In this document: piece by piece, positions 42,779 through 51,559 of the stretch
Layout of the letters: every line of letters starts with the position of its first letter
Numbering within the stretch: position 1 is the first letter of the stretch
NCBI RefSeq assembly: GCF_024753215.1
Contig: NZ_JANUGV010000001.1
Location: 1,240,001-1,304,000, forward strand
DNA from: Massilia solisilvae
GTDB lineage: Bacteria; Pseudomonadota; Gammaproteobacteria; Burkholderiales; Burkholderiaceae_D
Reading direction: 5' to 3'
Length of the DNA stretch: 64,000 nt
Position numbers and translations under genes: made by a program
Notes under the pieces: model-generated
The model's input: the letters and a program-made list of their open reading frames with translations, nothing else
Told to the model about the DNA's origin: nothing
Databases searched by the model: none

Positions 42779-44899
42779 CTATTCGATCGTCAGCGCCAGG
42801 TCGCGCCCCGTGGTGGCGCTGTGGCCGGCAAAGTCCGCCGCAAAGATCCTGAGCACGTAGTCGCCCGGCGCCAGCGCGTCGGTGTTCCAGCTGCCGGGCG
42901 CCACGTTCCCGTCGCGCAGCGTGTTGGTGATGGCATAGGCAAAGCGCGTGAGCTTGCTGCCATAGACGGTGATGCCGCTCTGCGGCGCATACAGCAGCTT
43001 GACCGCCTCGCGGCTGCGCGGCAGGCGGTTGTACACCTGGGTGATCAAGGGCTGCTCGAATCCGGCGAGCGGCTTGCCGTCCGCGTCCAGCAACTGGTAG
43101 CCGAGCCGGTACAGGCCCAGGCGGCGGCGCGCGAGGTTGTCGTCCATCTGGTCGTAGGCATCGACCACGATCTGCAGCGCGCCGGCCGAACGCGGCACCA
43201 GCAGCCGCTTGCCGCGCCGCGCGCGCAGCGGGTGATTGCCGCTGTCGTACAGGGTGACGCTGTCGATGTGCGGGGCGATGCTGTCGCTGATCCCGACGAA
43301 GGGCAGGGCGAGCGGATTGCCGTGCGGGCCGCCGGGGTAGTACTCGAGGTGGACGTGCGCCATGCCGTTGACAGTGCCGAGCACCTCGCCCACCGCAAAG
43401 CGGGTGCCGCGCCGCACGCGCACCCGCTGCGCCTTGCCGCGCTCGTCCCGCTGCACGTCAAAGCGCGGGTCCAGCGCGCGGCCGCGGGTGTCGCGCCCAA
43501 CCCGCATGTGCACGTACGACAGGGCTCCGACGCCGATGCCTTCGCTCAGCGTGCCGAAGCCCCAGTTCGCGAGCGGATCGGTCACCTTCGATGGCGCGAC
43601 CGCCAGCACCGGCTGGCCGACGTCGGCGCGCACGTCCAGGCCCGCGTGGAAGTGGTCGCGGTTTTCGCCATCGTAGCTGCCGCGCACCTCGCCCATCAGT
43701 CCCACCACTTCGTGCTTGCCGAACTGCGGGGCGAGCGGCCAGGGCATCGGTTCCGTGCGCGCGGGTTCCGGCGGCGCAGCCTGGGCCGCCGGCGGCTGGT
43801 CCGGGCGCGCGGCGCCAAGGCGCTGGATGCGCAGCGCCAGTGCGTCCGCCACCAGCAGGCTGCCATCGCGCTGCAGGGCCAGGCCGCGCGGGCCGTACAG
43901 GCGCACCGTGCCGTCGCTGCCGTACTCGGATGCGAGCGCCGCGTCGGCATGGCGCAGCGCGTGGCAGGCGCCATCCGGCGCCAGCTGCAGGATGCGTCCG
44001 CCCGAGCTGGCTGCCACGTAGAGATAGCCGTCCCGGGCCAGCGCCAGCCCGACCGGCCGGCGCAGGATGGGGCGGCGTTCGTCCTCGGGCGCGGCGGCAA
44101 AGGTGCTGACCATGCCGTCCTTGCCGATCTTGCGGATGGCGTTGTTGCCGGTGTCGGCCACATACAGCGTGCCGTCGCGCGCAACCGCGATTGCGGTCGG
44201 CGTGTCGAAGGCGGCATCGCCGGCCGGGCCGTCCAGCTGGCCCGGATGGCCGGCGCCGGCCACCGTGGTGACGCTGCCATCGGGCGCGATGCGGCGAATG
44301 CGGTCGTTGTAGGTGTCGGCCACGAACACGTTGCCGGCGCCGTCAACGGCCAGCCCCACGGGGCCGTTGAAGCGGGCCTGGTCGCCCTTGCCGTCGGCAA
44401 AGCCTGCCGTGCCGTTGCCGGCGATGGTGCTCACGCCTCCGCCAGGCGCAATGCGGCGGATCGCATGGTTGCCGGTGTCGGCCACGTACAGGTTGCCCTT
44501 GCTGTCGAAGGCCAGGGCAGAGGGTGTGTTGAAGGCTGCCTGGGCACCCGGCCCGTCGGCGAAGCCCTCGCGCCCGCCGGCAATCGTGGTCACCGCGCCG
44601 TCCGTGCCGATGCGTTCGACGCGGTTGCTGTCGCCCCCATCGGCCACGAACACCGCGCCGTTGGCGTCCACCGCCACGCCGAACGGATCGCTGAAGCGGC
44701 TGTCCGCAGCCGCGCCGTCGCCGGCAAGGGTGGAGACGTAGGCCTGCCAGTCCGGCCTGGTGCGCCCGCCCAGCGGGTGCAGCACGGCCTGCAGCGCCCG
44801 CTGGCCCGGGCCTGGCGCTTGCCAGGCGCGGTAGGCAAAGATGCCGATGAGCGCGACGAGGATGGCGCCGATGCCGGAGATGATGATTTTTCGGTTCAA
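42779..44899 (-). CDS. NHL-repeat propeller fused to M23-like peptidase domain
   Basis: The protein (about 706 aa from a TTG at 44899) has an N-terminal membrane anchor (IIISGIGAILVALIGIFAYRAW). Six or so NHL repeats follow (about 55-350), such as GVAVDANGAVFVADGGDSNR and LYVADTGNHAIRRI with VSTIAGNG between blades. After a Pro/Ala linker comes an LytM/M23-type domain with HFHAGLDVRADVGQPV and HVHLEY, which supply the H-x3-D and HxH zinc ligands. The C-terminal domain looks Ig-like. No ATG start exists; a further TTG at 44983 is possible. The T6SS-like cassette abuts its 3' end. The role in the cell envelope is inferred. Confidence 0.8.
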   Translation of the reverse strand: MNRKIIISGIGAILVALIGIFAYRAWQAPGPGQRALQAVLHPLGGRTRPDWQAYVSTLAGDGAAADSRFSDPFGVAVDANGAVFVADGGDSNRVERIGTDGAVTTIAGGREGFADGPGAQAAFNTPSALAFDSKGNLYVADTGNHAIRRIAPGGGVSTIAGNGTAGFADGKGDQARFNGPVGLAVDGAGNVFVADTYNDRIRRIAPDGSVTTVAGAGHPGQLDGPAGDAAFDTPTAIAVARDGTLYVADTGNNAIRKIGKDGMVSTFAAAPEDERRPILRRPVGLALARDGYLYVAASSGGRILQLAPDGACHALRHADAALASEYGSDGTVRLYGPRGLALQRDGSLLVADALALRIQRLGAARPDQPPAAQAAPPEPARTEPMPWPLAPQFGKHEVVGLMGEVRGSYDGENRDHFHAGLDVRADVGQPVLAVAPSKVTDPLANWGFGTLSEGIGVGALSYVHMRVGRDTRGRALDPRFDVQRDERGKAQRVRVRRGTRFAVGEVLGTVNGMAHVHLEYYPGGPHGNPLALPFVGISDSIAPHIDSVTLYDSGNHPLRARRGKRLLVPRSAGALQIVVDAYDQMDDNLARRRLGLYRLGYQLLDADGKPLAGFEQPLITQVYNRLPRSREAVKLLYAPQSGITVYGSKLTRFAYAITNTLRDGNVAPGSWNTDALAPGDYVLRIFAADFAGHSATTGRDLALTIE

Positions 44900-45014
44900 T
44901 TGCCTAGGTGAAACGGAGTGTGAAAGCAGCAAGATTACCCGAAAGGTGATCCGGGCGCCGCCCGGCGGCGGCTCGGGCGACAATCATGGGGGATCAAGCG
45001 AACCGGAGTGCACG

Positions 45015-45551
45015 TTGGAGAAACCGCTCGTCTGCACGATCGGCCATGCGACGCGGCCGATCGAGGAATTCATCGGCCTGCTCAAGGAGAACGGGATTGG
45101 CTGCCTGCTCGACATCCGCACGGTGCCGCGCTCGCGCCACAATCCGCAGTTCGACCGCGATACGCTGCCCGGGGCGCTCGCCGCTGCGGGAATCGAATAC
45201 CGCCACATTGCCGGCCTGGGCGGGCTGCGCCACGCGCGCGCCGATTCGCCGAACAAGGGCTGGCGCAACGCGTCGTTCCGCGGCTATGCCGACTACATGC
45301 AGACGCCCGAGTTTTCGCACAATGTCGATGACCTGGTCGCCCTGTCGCAGACGGTGCCGTGCGCGCTGATGTGTGCCGAGGCGGTGCCGTGGCGTTGCCA
45401 CCGTTCGATGGTGGCCGATGCGCTGGTGGTGCGCGGCATCCCGGTCGCGCACATCATGGGACCGCACAAGCGCAAGCCGCACACGCTGACCCCGTTCGCG
45501 CAGGTGGACGGCACGCGCATCACCTACCCGGCGGCGGAGGGCGAGGCCTGA
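45015..45551 (+). CDS. DUF488-family protein
   Basis: The 178-aa cytosolic protein carries the DUF488 marks: CTIGHATRPIEEFIGLL, LDIRTVPRSRHNPQFD, YRHIAGLGGLR, and the cysteine pair region LMCAEAVPWRCHRSMVADAL. I chose the TTG at 45015 because GGAG lies 7 bp upstream and the protein then begins as in homologues. Function unknown; a catalytic Cys is suspected in the family. It is convergent with the usp gene, 1 bp between stops. Confidence 0.88.
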   Translation: MEKPLVCTIGHATRPIEEFIGLLKENGIGCLLDIRTVPRSRHNPQFDRDTLPGALAAAGIEYRHIAGLGGLRHARADSPNKGWRNASFRGYADYMQTPEFSHNVDDLVALSQTVPCALMCAEAVPWRCHRSMVADALVVRGIPVAHIMGPHKRKPHTLTPFAQVDGTRITYPAAEGEA

Positions 45552-45552
45552 G

Positions 45553-46389
45553 TCAGTGCGCCATCAGCACCGGGATCGTCATTGCGCGCAACACGGTGTC
45601 GGTGGCGCCGCCCAGCAGCAGCTCGCGCAGGCGCGCGTGGCCGTAGCAGCCCATCACCAGCAGGTCGGCGCCGGTTTCGCCGGCCAGCGCGAGCAGGGCC
45701 AGACCGGCATCCACGTTGGCATGCCGGACCAGCACCTCGGCCTTGACCCCATGCCGCCCGAGCCAGGCGGCCAGGTCCGCCACGGGATGCACGCCGTCCG
45801 GGCTGTCCAGCTGCGGCGGGTCGAACATCGCCACGCTGACCTGCTCGGCGCGCGCCAGGATGGGCAGGGCGCTCGCCACGGCGGCCACTGCCTCGTTGCT
45901 GCCGTTCCAGCCGACGAGGGCGCGCCGGCCGACCGGCCCACCGGTGCCGGTGTACGGGACCACCAGCACCGGGCGCGCGCAGTTGAGCACCACGTATTCG
46001 GGCAGATCGGCTACGACCAGCGAGGTGGATTCGGCCGGGTCGTTCTGGCTGACCACCACCAGGTCGCAGAACGCGGCGCGGCGCGCCAGGCCGTCCTCGG
46101 GCAGGTCGCTGACGAGCTGGCGCTCCCAGCTGGGCACGGCGGCAGAGCGCACGATGTGCTCGAATTCGTCCAGGCAGCGGTTGGCGCCGGCGTAGATCGG
46201 ATCGAGGTAGCCGTGGATGATGTCACCCGGCGTGCTGGGATACTCCGCACAGACGTGGCGCGAGATGCCGGTGGTGGAGATGCCCACCAGGTGCGCGCCA
46301 AAGGTGCTGGCCAGGCGCGCGGCGCAGGCGATGCGGCCGGCGGCGTGCGCGGACGGGTCGGCATGCACGAGGATGGTTTTCCATTCCAT
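45553..46389 (-). CDS. Universal stress protein, tandem-domain type
   Basis: The 278-aa protein begins MEWKTILVHADPSAHAAGRI and ends with a second Usp fold containing ADLLVMGCYGHARLRELLLG plus GGATDTVLRAMTIPVLM, where the G-2x-G-9x-G(S/T) ATP-binding pattern is nearly complete. The first half is degenerate. It may bind adenine nucleotides under stress. A hemerythrin-like gene precedes it by 12 bp, so the two and the GGDEF gene may form one message. Confidence 0.9.
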   Translation of the reverse strand: MEWKTILVHADPSAHAAGRIACAARLASTFGAHLVGISTTGISRHVCAEYPSTPGDIIHGYLDPIYAGANRCLDEFEHIVRSAAVPSWERQLVSDLPEDGLARRAAFCDLVVVSQNDPAESTSLVVADLPEYVVLNCARPVLVVPYTGTGGPVGRRALVGWNGSNEAVAAVASALPILARAEQVSVAMFDPPQLDSPDGVHPVADLAAWLGRHGVKAEVLVRHANVDAGLALLALAGETGADLLVMGCYGHARLRELLLGGATDTVLRAMTIPVLMAH

Positions 46390-46401
46390 TGCCGCTCCCG
46401 C

Positions 46402-46854
46402 TCAGATGACGCGCTGCAGCGGGCGCGTCCGGCCCCGGCTTGCGCAGCAGGCCCGGGTGGCCATGCGCGGGATGCTGGCTCGGGGCGCGGCGAGCAAGGC
46501 CTGGTCGATCGCGGGCCGGTGCATGCGCAGGAAACGGGCGAGCAATACGACCGCCTCGCGCGCCAGCACGGCGTCGCCGCTTTCGATGCGAGAGGCAGCC
46601 TGGTGCAGGGCGCACAGCACGCGCGCATGCGCTTCGCGGTGCTGGCGCAGCACGCGGCAATTGGTCGCTTCCATCACCTGTTCCTCGGCGCGGAACGACT
46701 GCTCGAGGGCGGTTACCAGGTTGATGAAGCACTCGGCCGCTTGCTCGTCGGTGGCGCGCGCGAGTGCGTTCATGCGCTGCGCCACCGCGCGGCGGCCTGC
46801 GCTGATTGCGGCCGCAAGCGGCCTTGCGTTGGTGGGTGATGCCGGCAGTTCCAT
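46402..46854 (-). CDS. Hemerythrin-like helical protein
   Basis: The 150-aa protein has the four-helix pattern of bacteriohemerythrin: ALEQSFRAEEQVMEATNCRV, LRQHREAHARVLCALHQA and LLARFLRMHRPAIDQ, giving His/Glu residues for a di-iron oxygen-binding site; one canonical N-terminal His is not clear, so the site may be incomplete. The ATG at 46854 has GAGG 7 bp upstream. Position next to Usp and a diguanylate cyclase hints at oxygen sensing. Confidence 0.7.
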   Translation of the reverse strand: MELPASPTNARPLAAAISAGRRAVAQRMNALARATDEQAAECFINLVTALEQSFRAEEQVMEATNCRVLRQHREAHARVLCALHQAASRIESGDAVLAREAVVLLARFLRMHRPAIDQALLAAPRASIPRMATRACCASRGRTRPLQRVI

Positions 46855-46908
46855 TTGCGCCCTCATTCCAAAGGGGTTAGAAGGCGCGCGCGCGGCCGGG
46901 TTCCACGC

Positions 46909-48015
46909 TCATGATGCGGCGGCGCCGTGGGCGCTGGCGGCGGAAAGAATCGAGCGGTTGCGCCCGCTTCCCTTGGCGAGGTAGAGCGCGTCGTCGGCAT
47001 CCTTGAGCAGGGACTCCCAGTCGCCCGTTGCCGGATGGAGCACGGCGACACCGATGCTGATCGTGAAGGACAGCGTGCCCTTGCCGCTGTCCACGCGCTG
47101 CGTCTCCACGCTCCTGCGCATGCGTTCGGCGCAGGCCATTGCTTCCTCGGCGCCGGTTTCGGGCATGATGCAGACGAATTCCTCGCCGCCGAAGCGCCCC
47201 AGCAGGTCGGCCTCGCGCAGGCTGCCCATGCAGGTTTTCACCAGATGCCGCAGCACGTTGTCGCCGGTGGCGTGGCCGTACAGGTCGTTCACGCGCTTGA
47301 AGTGGTCGATGTCGATCATGGCGACCGCCAGCGGGTGGGTATGGCGCCGGGCCAGGGCAACGGCGCGCTGCCCCAGTTCGGCCAGGTAGCCGCGGTTGGC
47401 GGCGCCGGTAAGGCTGTCGTGGCGCGCGTTGTGCAGCAGGCGCTGCTCGGAACGGAAGGCCTGGCGCCGGAAGGCCCCGACCACGACCATGATGGCGGCG
47501 GCCAGCGCCACGGCAAACCCGTAGAGCAGCGCCGAATTGATCAGGCCATACGGCGACAGGCTGGCCGCACCCAGCACCAACAGCAGCAGCGACGGCACCA
47601 GCAGGATGCGCACGAAGGCGGCGCCGGTGAGCGCCACCAGTGGCACCAAAAATACCGAGGCGGCAATGCCCGCCAGCCCGAGCAGGATGCCGTTGGGCAG
47701 CAGCGAGGCGGCGACAATCATTGCGCTCGCGTGCGTGGCATAGACGAAGCCGGCGCGCTGCACTGCGCTCCAGCGCAGACGATGCTGGCGGTAACCGACC
47801 GAGCCGAGCAGCACCAGGGCGATGCGCACCGGGGCGGTGAGGGCGACCCTGCCCGGCGCGATCCAGTAGTCCCACAGCACGAACAGGATCACGGTGGCGC
47901 CGAACAGGGCGCCGCAGGCGGGCAGCATGTTGGCCACCGTTGCATTGTGATGAGTTTCAAGCGCATGCTCGTCGTGCTCGGGCAGGCGCTCGCCCAGGGG
48001 TATGCCGAACGGCAT
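46909..48015 (-). CDS. Membrane diguanylate cyclase (GGDEF)
   Basis: The 368-aa protein has five to six TM helices in the first 190 residues (for example PACGALFGATVILFVLWDYW, FVRILLVPSLLLLVLG) and a C-terminal GGDEF domain with HDSLTGAANRGYLAEL, IDIDHFKRVNDLYGH and the intact active site FGGEEF. It should make cyclic di-GMP. No RxxD product-inhibition motif stands out five residues before GGEEF. The ATG at 48015 follows CAGGAGGGCATC. Confidence 0.92.
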   Translation of the reverse strand: MPFGIPLGERLPEHDEHALETHHNATVANMLPACGALFGATVILFVLWDYWIAPGRVALTAPVRIALVLLGSVGYRQHRLRWSAVQRAGFVYATHASAMIVAASLLPNGILLGLAGIAASVFLVPLVALTGAAFVRILLVPSLLLLVLGAASLSPYGLINSALLYGFAVALAAAIMVVVGAFRRQAFRSEQRLLHNARHDSLTGAANRGYLAELGQRAVALARRHTHPLAVAMIDIDHFKRVNDLYGHATGDNVLRHLVKTCMGSLREADLLGRFGGEEFVCIMPETGAEEAMACAERMRRSVETQRVDSGKGTLSFTISIGVAVLHPATGDWESLLKDADDALYLAKGSGRNRSILSAASAHGAAAS

Positions 48016-48156
48016 GATGCCCTCCTGCCGGTCCATGCGTGAGAGACCATGTCGGCGGCGGTGAGTTCGGACCGTCCTGCTGCGCGGCCTCAGGCGTTTG
48101 TCATGGCGGGGGCGTGCGTGGTACGGTATGCTGGTTGGGTGAGTGAAGGGCAGGCA

Positions 48157-49674
48157 ATGGCAGAGGGCAGGCTGGAACAGCAGGCGGCGCTGGTCGGGGC
48201 GCTGGTTGCGCAATTGCGTGCGGCCGGGGCGCCGGTGGCGCTGTACGAAACCCACGTGTCATGGGTGCTCGTGGCCGGGGCAGACGCGTACAAGATCAAG
48301 AAGGCGCTCAGGCTGGAGTTCCTCGATTACGCCACGCTGCCCTTACGCAGGCACTATTGCGCGCAAGAAGTCGCGCTGAACGCCGCGCTTGCGCCCGGCT
48401 TGTATCTGGGCGTGGCCGAGATCGGCGGCACCCCGGCAGCGCCACGGCTTGGTGCCGCGCCCGCGATCGAGGTGGCGGTGCACATGCGCAGCTTTCCGCA
48501 GTCCGCCTTGTGGAGCGAGCGGGTGGCGCATGGCCAGCTTGGGGTAGCCGAGATCGACCAGTTTGCGGCGCTGCTGGCGCGGTTCCATGCTGGCGCTGCG
48601 CGTGCCCCGTCCGGTTCGCCGCTGGGCGAAGCCGCGGCCATCGCGCGGGCCGGGGAGCGCAACGTGGACGAGCTGCTGCCGCTGGCCGGGGACAGTGCGC
48701 AGGTGGAACAGCTGGGCCGGTGGCGGCGGGGCGAAGCAGCGCGGCTGGCGGGGTGCTTTGAACAGCGGCGGCGCGGTGGCGCGATCCGCGCCTGCCATGG
48801 GGACCTGCATTGCGCGAACATCCTCACGCTGGACGACAGGGTGATGGCGTTCGACTGCATCGAGTTTGACGACGCGCTGCGCTGGATTGATGTGCTGCAC
48901 GACCTTGCCTTCACGCTGATGGATTTGCGCCAGCGTGGCCAGGCGCGGCTGGCGGCGCGGCTGCTGAACGCTTATCTGTCGGAGGGCGGCGACTACGCGG
49001 GGCTTGCGGTGCTGCGCTACTACGTCGTCGAGTGCGCGCTGGTGCGGGCCAAGGTCGCCCTGTTGCGCGCGCGGCAACGCGAACCGCGGGCCGGCGAGGC
49101 GGGGCGCCTGCTCGACACTGCACTTGCGGCGGCCACTGCGCGGCGCGGGGCGGTGATCGTCATGCATGGATATTCGGGCAGCGGCAAATCGAGCATTGCG
49201 CGCGAACTGGTCGAGGAACTGGGCGCGGTGCAGATTCGGTCCGATGTCGAGCGCGGCCGCACGGCGGGCGTCGAGCCGCACTGCTACGACCGTGCAAGCA
49301 GCGACGCGGTCTATGCGCGGCTGCGGGGGCTGGCCGGCGCGGTGGTGGAGGCGGGTTATCCGGTGATCGTCGATGCATGCCATCTTGCGCGGGCCGAGCG
49401 CGATGCCTGCGCCCGGCTGGCGGACGAACATGGTGTCCCATGGGTCATCGTGGACGTGCAGGCCAGCCCGGCAACGATGCGCGCGCGCATTGCGCAGCGG
49501 CGGGCAGCGGGGCATGACCCGTCGGAGGCGGACGAGGGCGTGCTCGCGCTGCAGCTTGGTGGCGCCGAGCCGCTGGACGCGCCGGAGTTGGCGCGCACGG
49601 TGGTGGTCGATAGCGAGGAGGTCGGCGCCGTTGGAAGGCTGCTGGCAGACATGCAAAGCTTGCTGGCGGCCTGA
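48157..49674 (+). CDS. APH-like domain fused to P-loop kinase
   Basis: The 505-aa protein has an aminoglycoside-phosphotransferase-like half (about 1-320) with CHGDLHCANILTLDD and FDCIEFDDALRWIDVLHDLA, which give the catalytic Asp and metal-binding Asp. The second half is a P-loop ATPase/kinase with GYSGSGKSS (338-346), SDVERGR and DACHLARAERD. This two-part layout is widespread and uncharacterised. A shorter relative of the first half is encoded leftward at 49856. Start chosen at the ATG after GAAGGGCAGGCA. Confidence 0.85.
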   Translation: MAEGRLEQQAALVGALVAQLRAAGAPVALYETHVSWVLVAGADAYKIKKALRLEFLDYATLPLRRHYCAQEVALNAALAPGLYLGVAEIGGTPAAPRLGAAPAIEVAVHMRSFPQSALWSERVAHGQLGVAEIDQFAALLARFHAGAARAPSGSPLGEAAAIARAGERNVDELLPLAGDSAQVEQLGRWRRGEAARLAGCFEQRRRGGAIRACHGDLHCANILTLDDRVMAFDCIEFDDALRWIDVLHDLAFTLMDLRQRGQARLAARLLNAYLSEGGDYAGLAVLRYYVVECALVRAKVALLRARQREPRAGEAGRLLDTALAAATARRGAVIVMHGYSGSGKSSIARELVEELGAVQIRSDVERGRTAGVEPHCYDRASSDAVYARLRGLAGAVVEAGYPVIVDACHLARAERDACARLADEHGVPWVIVDVQASPATMRARIAQRRAAGHDPSEADEGVLALQLGGAEPLDAPELARTVVVDSEEVGAVGRLLADMQSLLAA

Positions 49675-49690
49675 CCCGCACGCATGAGGC

Positions 49691-49803
49691 ATAGGGTGGG
49701 GCATTGCGCCCACGCGTCCAACGACAAGTTGCTGTGCCGATCAATGTGCGCTGGCCGGTCCGCGTTGGCTGAACGCGTGGGCAGGAGAACCTGCCCACCC
49801 TAC
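49691..49803. repeat. REP-like palindromic pair
   Basis: Left arm ATAGGGTGGGGCATTGCGCC then CACGCGTCCAAC; right arm GGCTGAACGCGTGGGCAGGA then GAACCTGCCCACCCTACG. The left hairpin is degraded, the right intact. It fills the gap between two convergent kinase-like genes. Confidence 0.8.
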
Positions 49804-49855
49804 GCCACCTCGGACGTCGGCGGGACCGATCGGGGCCGCTGTGCTGCTCCATTTT

Positions 49856-50905
49856 TCACGCCGCGAGCCGGACGTGCTCCTCCGCCAGCTGCAAATACTG
49901 CCCCGCGCGCCGCATCCAGTGCGGCGAATGCCGAAACCGTTGGTCCAGCAGGTGCCGCGCGGCGATCAGTGCGCGGGTGCTGGCGCGGCAGCTCTGGTAG
50001 AAGTGCAGCAGCGCGCCCGGTACGGCGTCGCCGGACAGCGCGGCATATTCCTGCAGCAGCGTCTGGCCGGCCATGCGCGACCCCAGACGCTCACACTCCA
50101 TCGCCAGGAACGCAAGCTCGTCGGCCGGATCGCCCAGGCGCAGCATGCGCGAGAACTCCAGGCAGTCGATCACCGCGACCGGATCGCCAAGGAAGACGTG
50201 TTCCGGCCGCAGGTCGCCATGGCCTTCGATAATGCAACCGGAGAGAACCCGTTGATCCAGCAGCGTTCCCAGCCGGTCCAGCGCCGCGTGCTGGTCGCGT
50301 GCGAGCTGGCGCACGTGGCCGGACGGCAGCCCGTACAGCGGCGAGGCCAGTCCGCGGCGGTTCGCTTCGATCTGCAGGCGAAACCGTTCGCGCCAGGCGG
50401 CACGGTCCACCGCTTCCGGGTCCAGGCTGCGGTAAAACGCCACCAGGCGCGCGGCCAGGCGGCGCAGGTCGCCGTCGGCCAGCGTGCCGTGCACGAGGGC
50501 GTAATCAAGCATGCGCTCGGCCGGCAGCCGCCGCATGCGCACCAGCCAGTCCACGACGCTGCCGCGGCCGTCGATGCCCAGGTGGCCGCGCCGGTCGCAG
50601 GTGAGGGTGGCCAGGCCCAGGTAGATGCCGGCCGCCAGCCGCTCGTTCAGCTTGACTTCGGCCAGGCAAAAGCGGTGGCGCGCGGTGAGGGTGCGAAAGT
50701 CGAGCAGCTCGTGCCGCACCGGCTTTTTCAGTTTGTAGACGTGATGGTCGAGCAGGAACACCCACGACATGTGGGTTTCGAGTGCCTCGACCCGGAAGGT
50801 GGGTTCGGGGTAGTTGCCCGGCGCACGCAGGAAGGCGACCTTCGCTTCGAGCCCGGGCGTGGTGCGGTGTGGGGGCGGCCCGCAGGCGGGCCGCGCCCGG
50901 TTCAC
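49856..50905 (-). CDS. APH-like protein, single-domain relative of the APH-kinase fusion
   Basis: The 349-aa protein shares the opening of the fusion at 48157 (ALETHMSWVFLLDHHVYKLK versus YETHVSWVLVAGADAYKIKK) and the motif EGHGDLRPEHVFLGDPVAVI with DCLEF. It ends without the P-loop domain. The GTG start overlaps the usp stop (GTGA, 50902-50905), so it is translated with that gene. Function unknown; phosphotransfer is inferred from the HGDL motif. Confidence 0.8.
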   Translation of the reverse strand: MNRARPACGPPPHRTTPGLEAKVAFLRAPGNYPEPTFRVEALETHMSWVFLLDHHVYKLKKPVRHELLDFRTLTARHRFCLAEVKLNERLAAGIYLGLATLTCDRRGHLGIDGRGSVVDWLVRMRRLPAERMLDYALVHGTLADGDLRRLAARLVAFYRSLDPEAVDRAAWRERFRLQIEANRRGLASPLYGLPSGHVRQLARDQHAALDRLGTLLDQRVLSGCIIEGHGDLRPEHVFLGDPVAVIDCLEFSRMLRLGDPADELAFLAMECERLGSRMAGQTLLQEYAALSGDAVPGALLHFYQSCRASTRALIAARHLLDQRFRHSPHWMRRAGQYLQLAEEHVRLAA

Positions 50906-51396
50906 TGGCTTGCTGCGGCCGAGCTCTCCGGCACGTGCAGCTTGCCGTTCTCGGCGCGGGGCCGCAGCACCATGACCGGGATCGTGGAGTAGGCCAGCAC
51001 GTTCTGGGTGACGCTGCCGGCCAGCAGCTTGGACAGCCCGCGGCGGCCGTGCGAGGCCATGAAGATCAGGTCGCAGCCCTGTTCCTTGGCCACGTGGATG
51101 ATTTCGTCGGCCGGCGCCATCGACACCGCGGTCAGCGCCGTGCATTCCAGGCCGGCGGCACGGGCGGCTTTGGCCACCTTGTCCACGGTCTGCTGCGCCA
51201 GTTCCTGCAGGGTGCGGGTTTCGAAACCGGGGTCGATCACCATCGCGCCCTCGGCGGCGGGGACCATCGGATACGGTTCGGCGATCGACAGCGCGACGAT
51301 CTGCGCATGGCACAGGCGGGCAAAGTCGATGGCGGAGGTGACGGCCTGGTTGGACAGTTCCGAACCGTCAGTGGGGACGAGAATCTTGTTGTACAT
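50902..51396 (-). CDS. Universal stress protein, single domain
   Basis: The 164-aa protein begins MYNKILVPTDGSELSNQAV and has the complete ATP-binding series: LIFMASHGRRGLSKLLAGSV followed by TQNVLAYSTIPVMVLR. Its ATG at 51396 follows GAGGAGCACACAACC. The FNR-like box at 51454 is centred 65 bp upstream, so activation from a -41.5 position would give a leader of about 23 nt. Confidence 0.95.
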   Translation of the reverse strand: MYNKILVPTDGSELSNQAVTSAIDFARLCHAQIVALSIAEPYPMVPAAEGAMVIDPGFETRTLQELAQQTVDKVAKAARAAGLECTALTAVSMAPADEIIHVAKEQGCDLIFMASHGRRGLSKLLAGSVTQNVLAYSTIPVMVLRPRAENGKLHVPESSAAASQ

Positions 51397-51453
51397 GGTT
51401 GTGTGCTCCTCGAAAGTGCCTAGCCAGTCTGTGCGCCGTGTCACGGGAAGTCC

Positions 51454-51467
51454 TTGATGTACGTCAA
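51454..51467. promoter_or_regulatory. FNR/ANR-like box between usp and hsp20
   Basis: TTGATGTACGTCAA fits the consensus TTGAT-N4-ATCAA with one change in the right half. It lies in the 163-bp gap between divergent usp and hsp20. FNR/ANR/DNR proteins bind such sites under oxygen limitation. No regulator gene of that family is in the window. Confidence 0.6.
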
Positions 51468-51559
51468 ATCCTCCATTGCTGCAAGCGCGGCTGCAGGCCG
51501 GTCAAAATCGAAAGCCGCGCCCGGGTGGACGTGGCATCCGAACATAACAGGAGAGCAAC

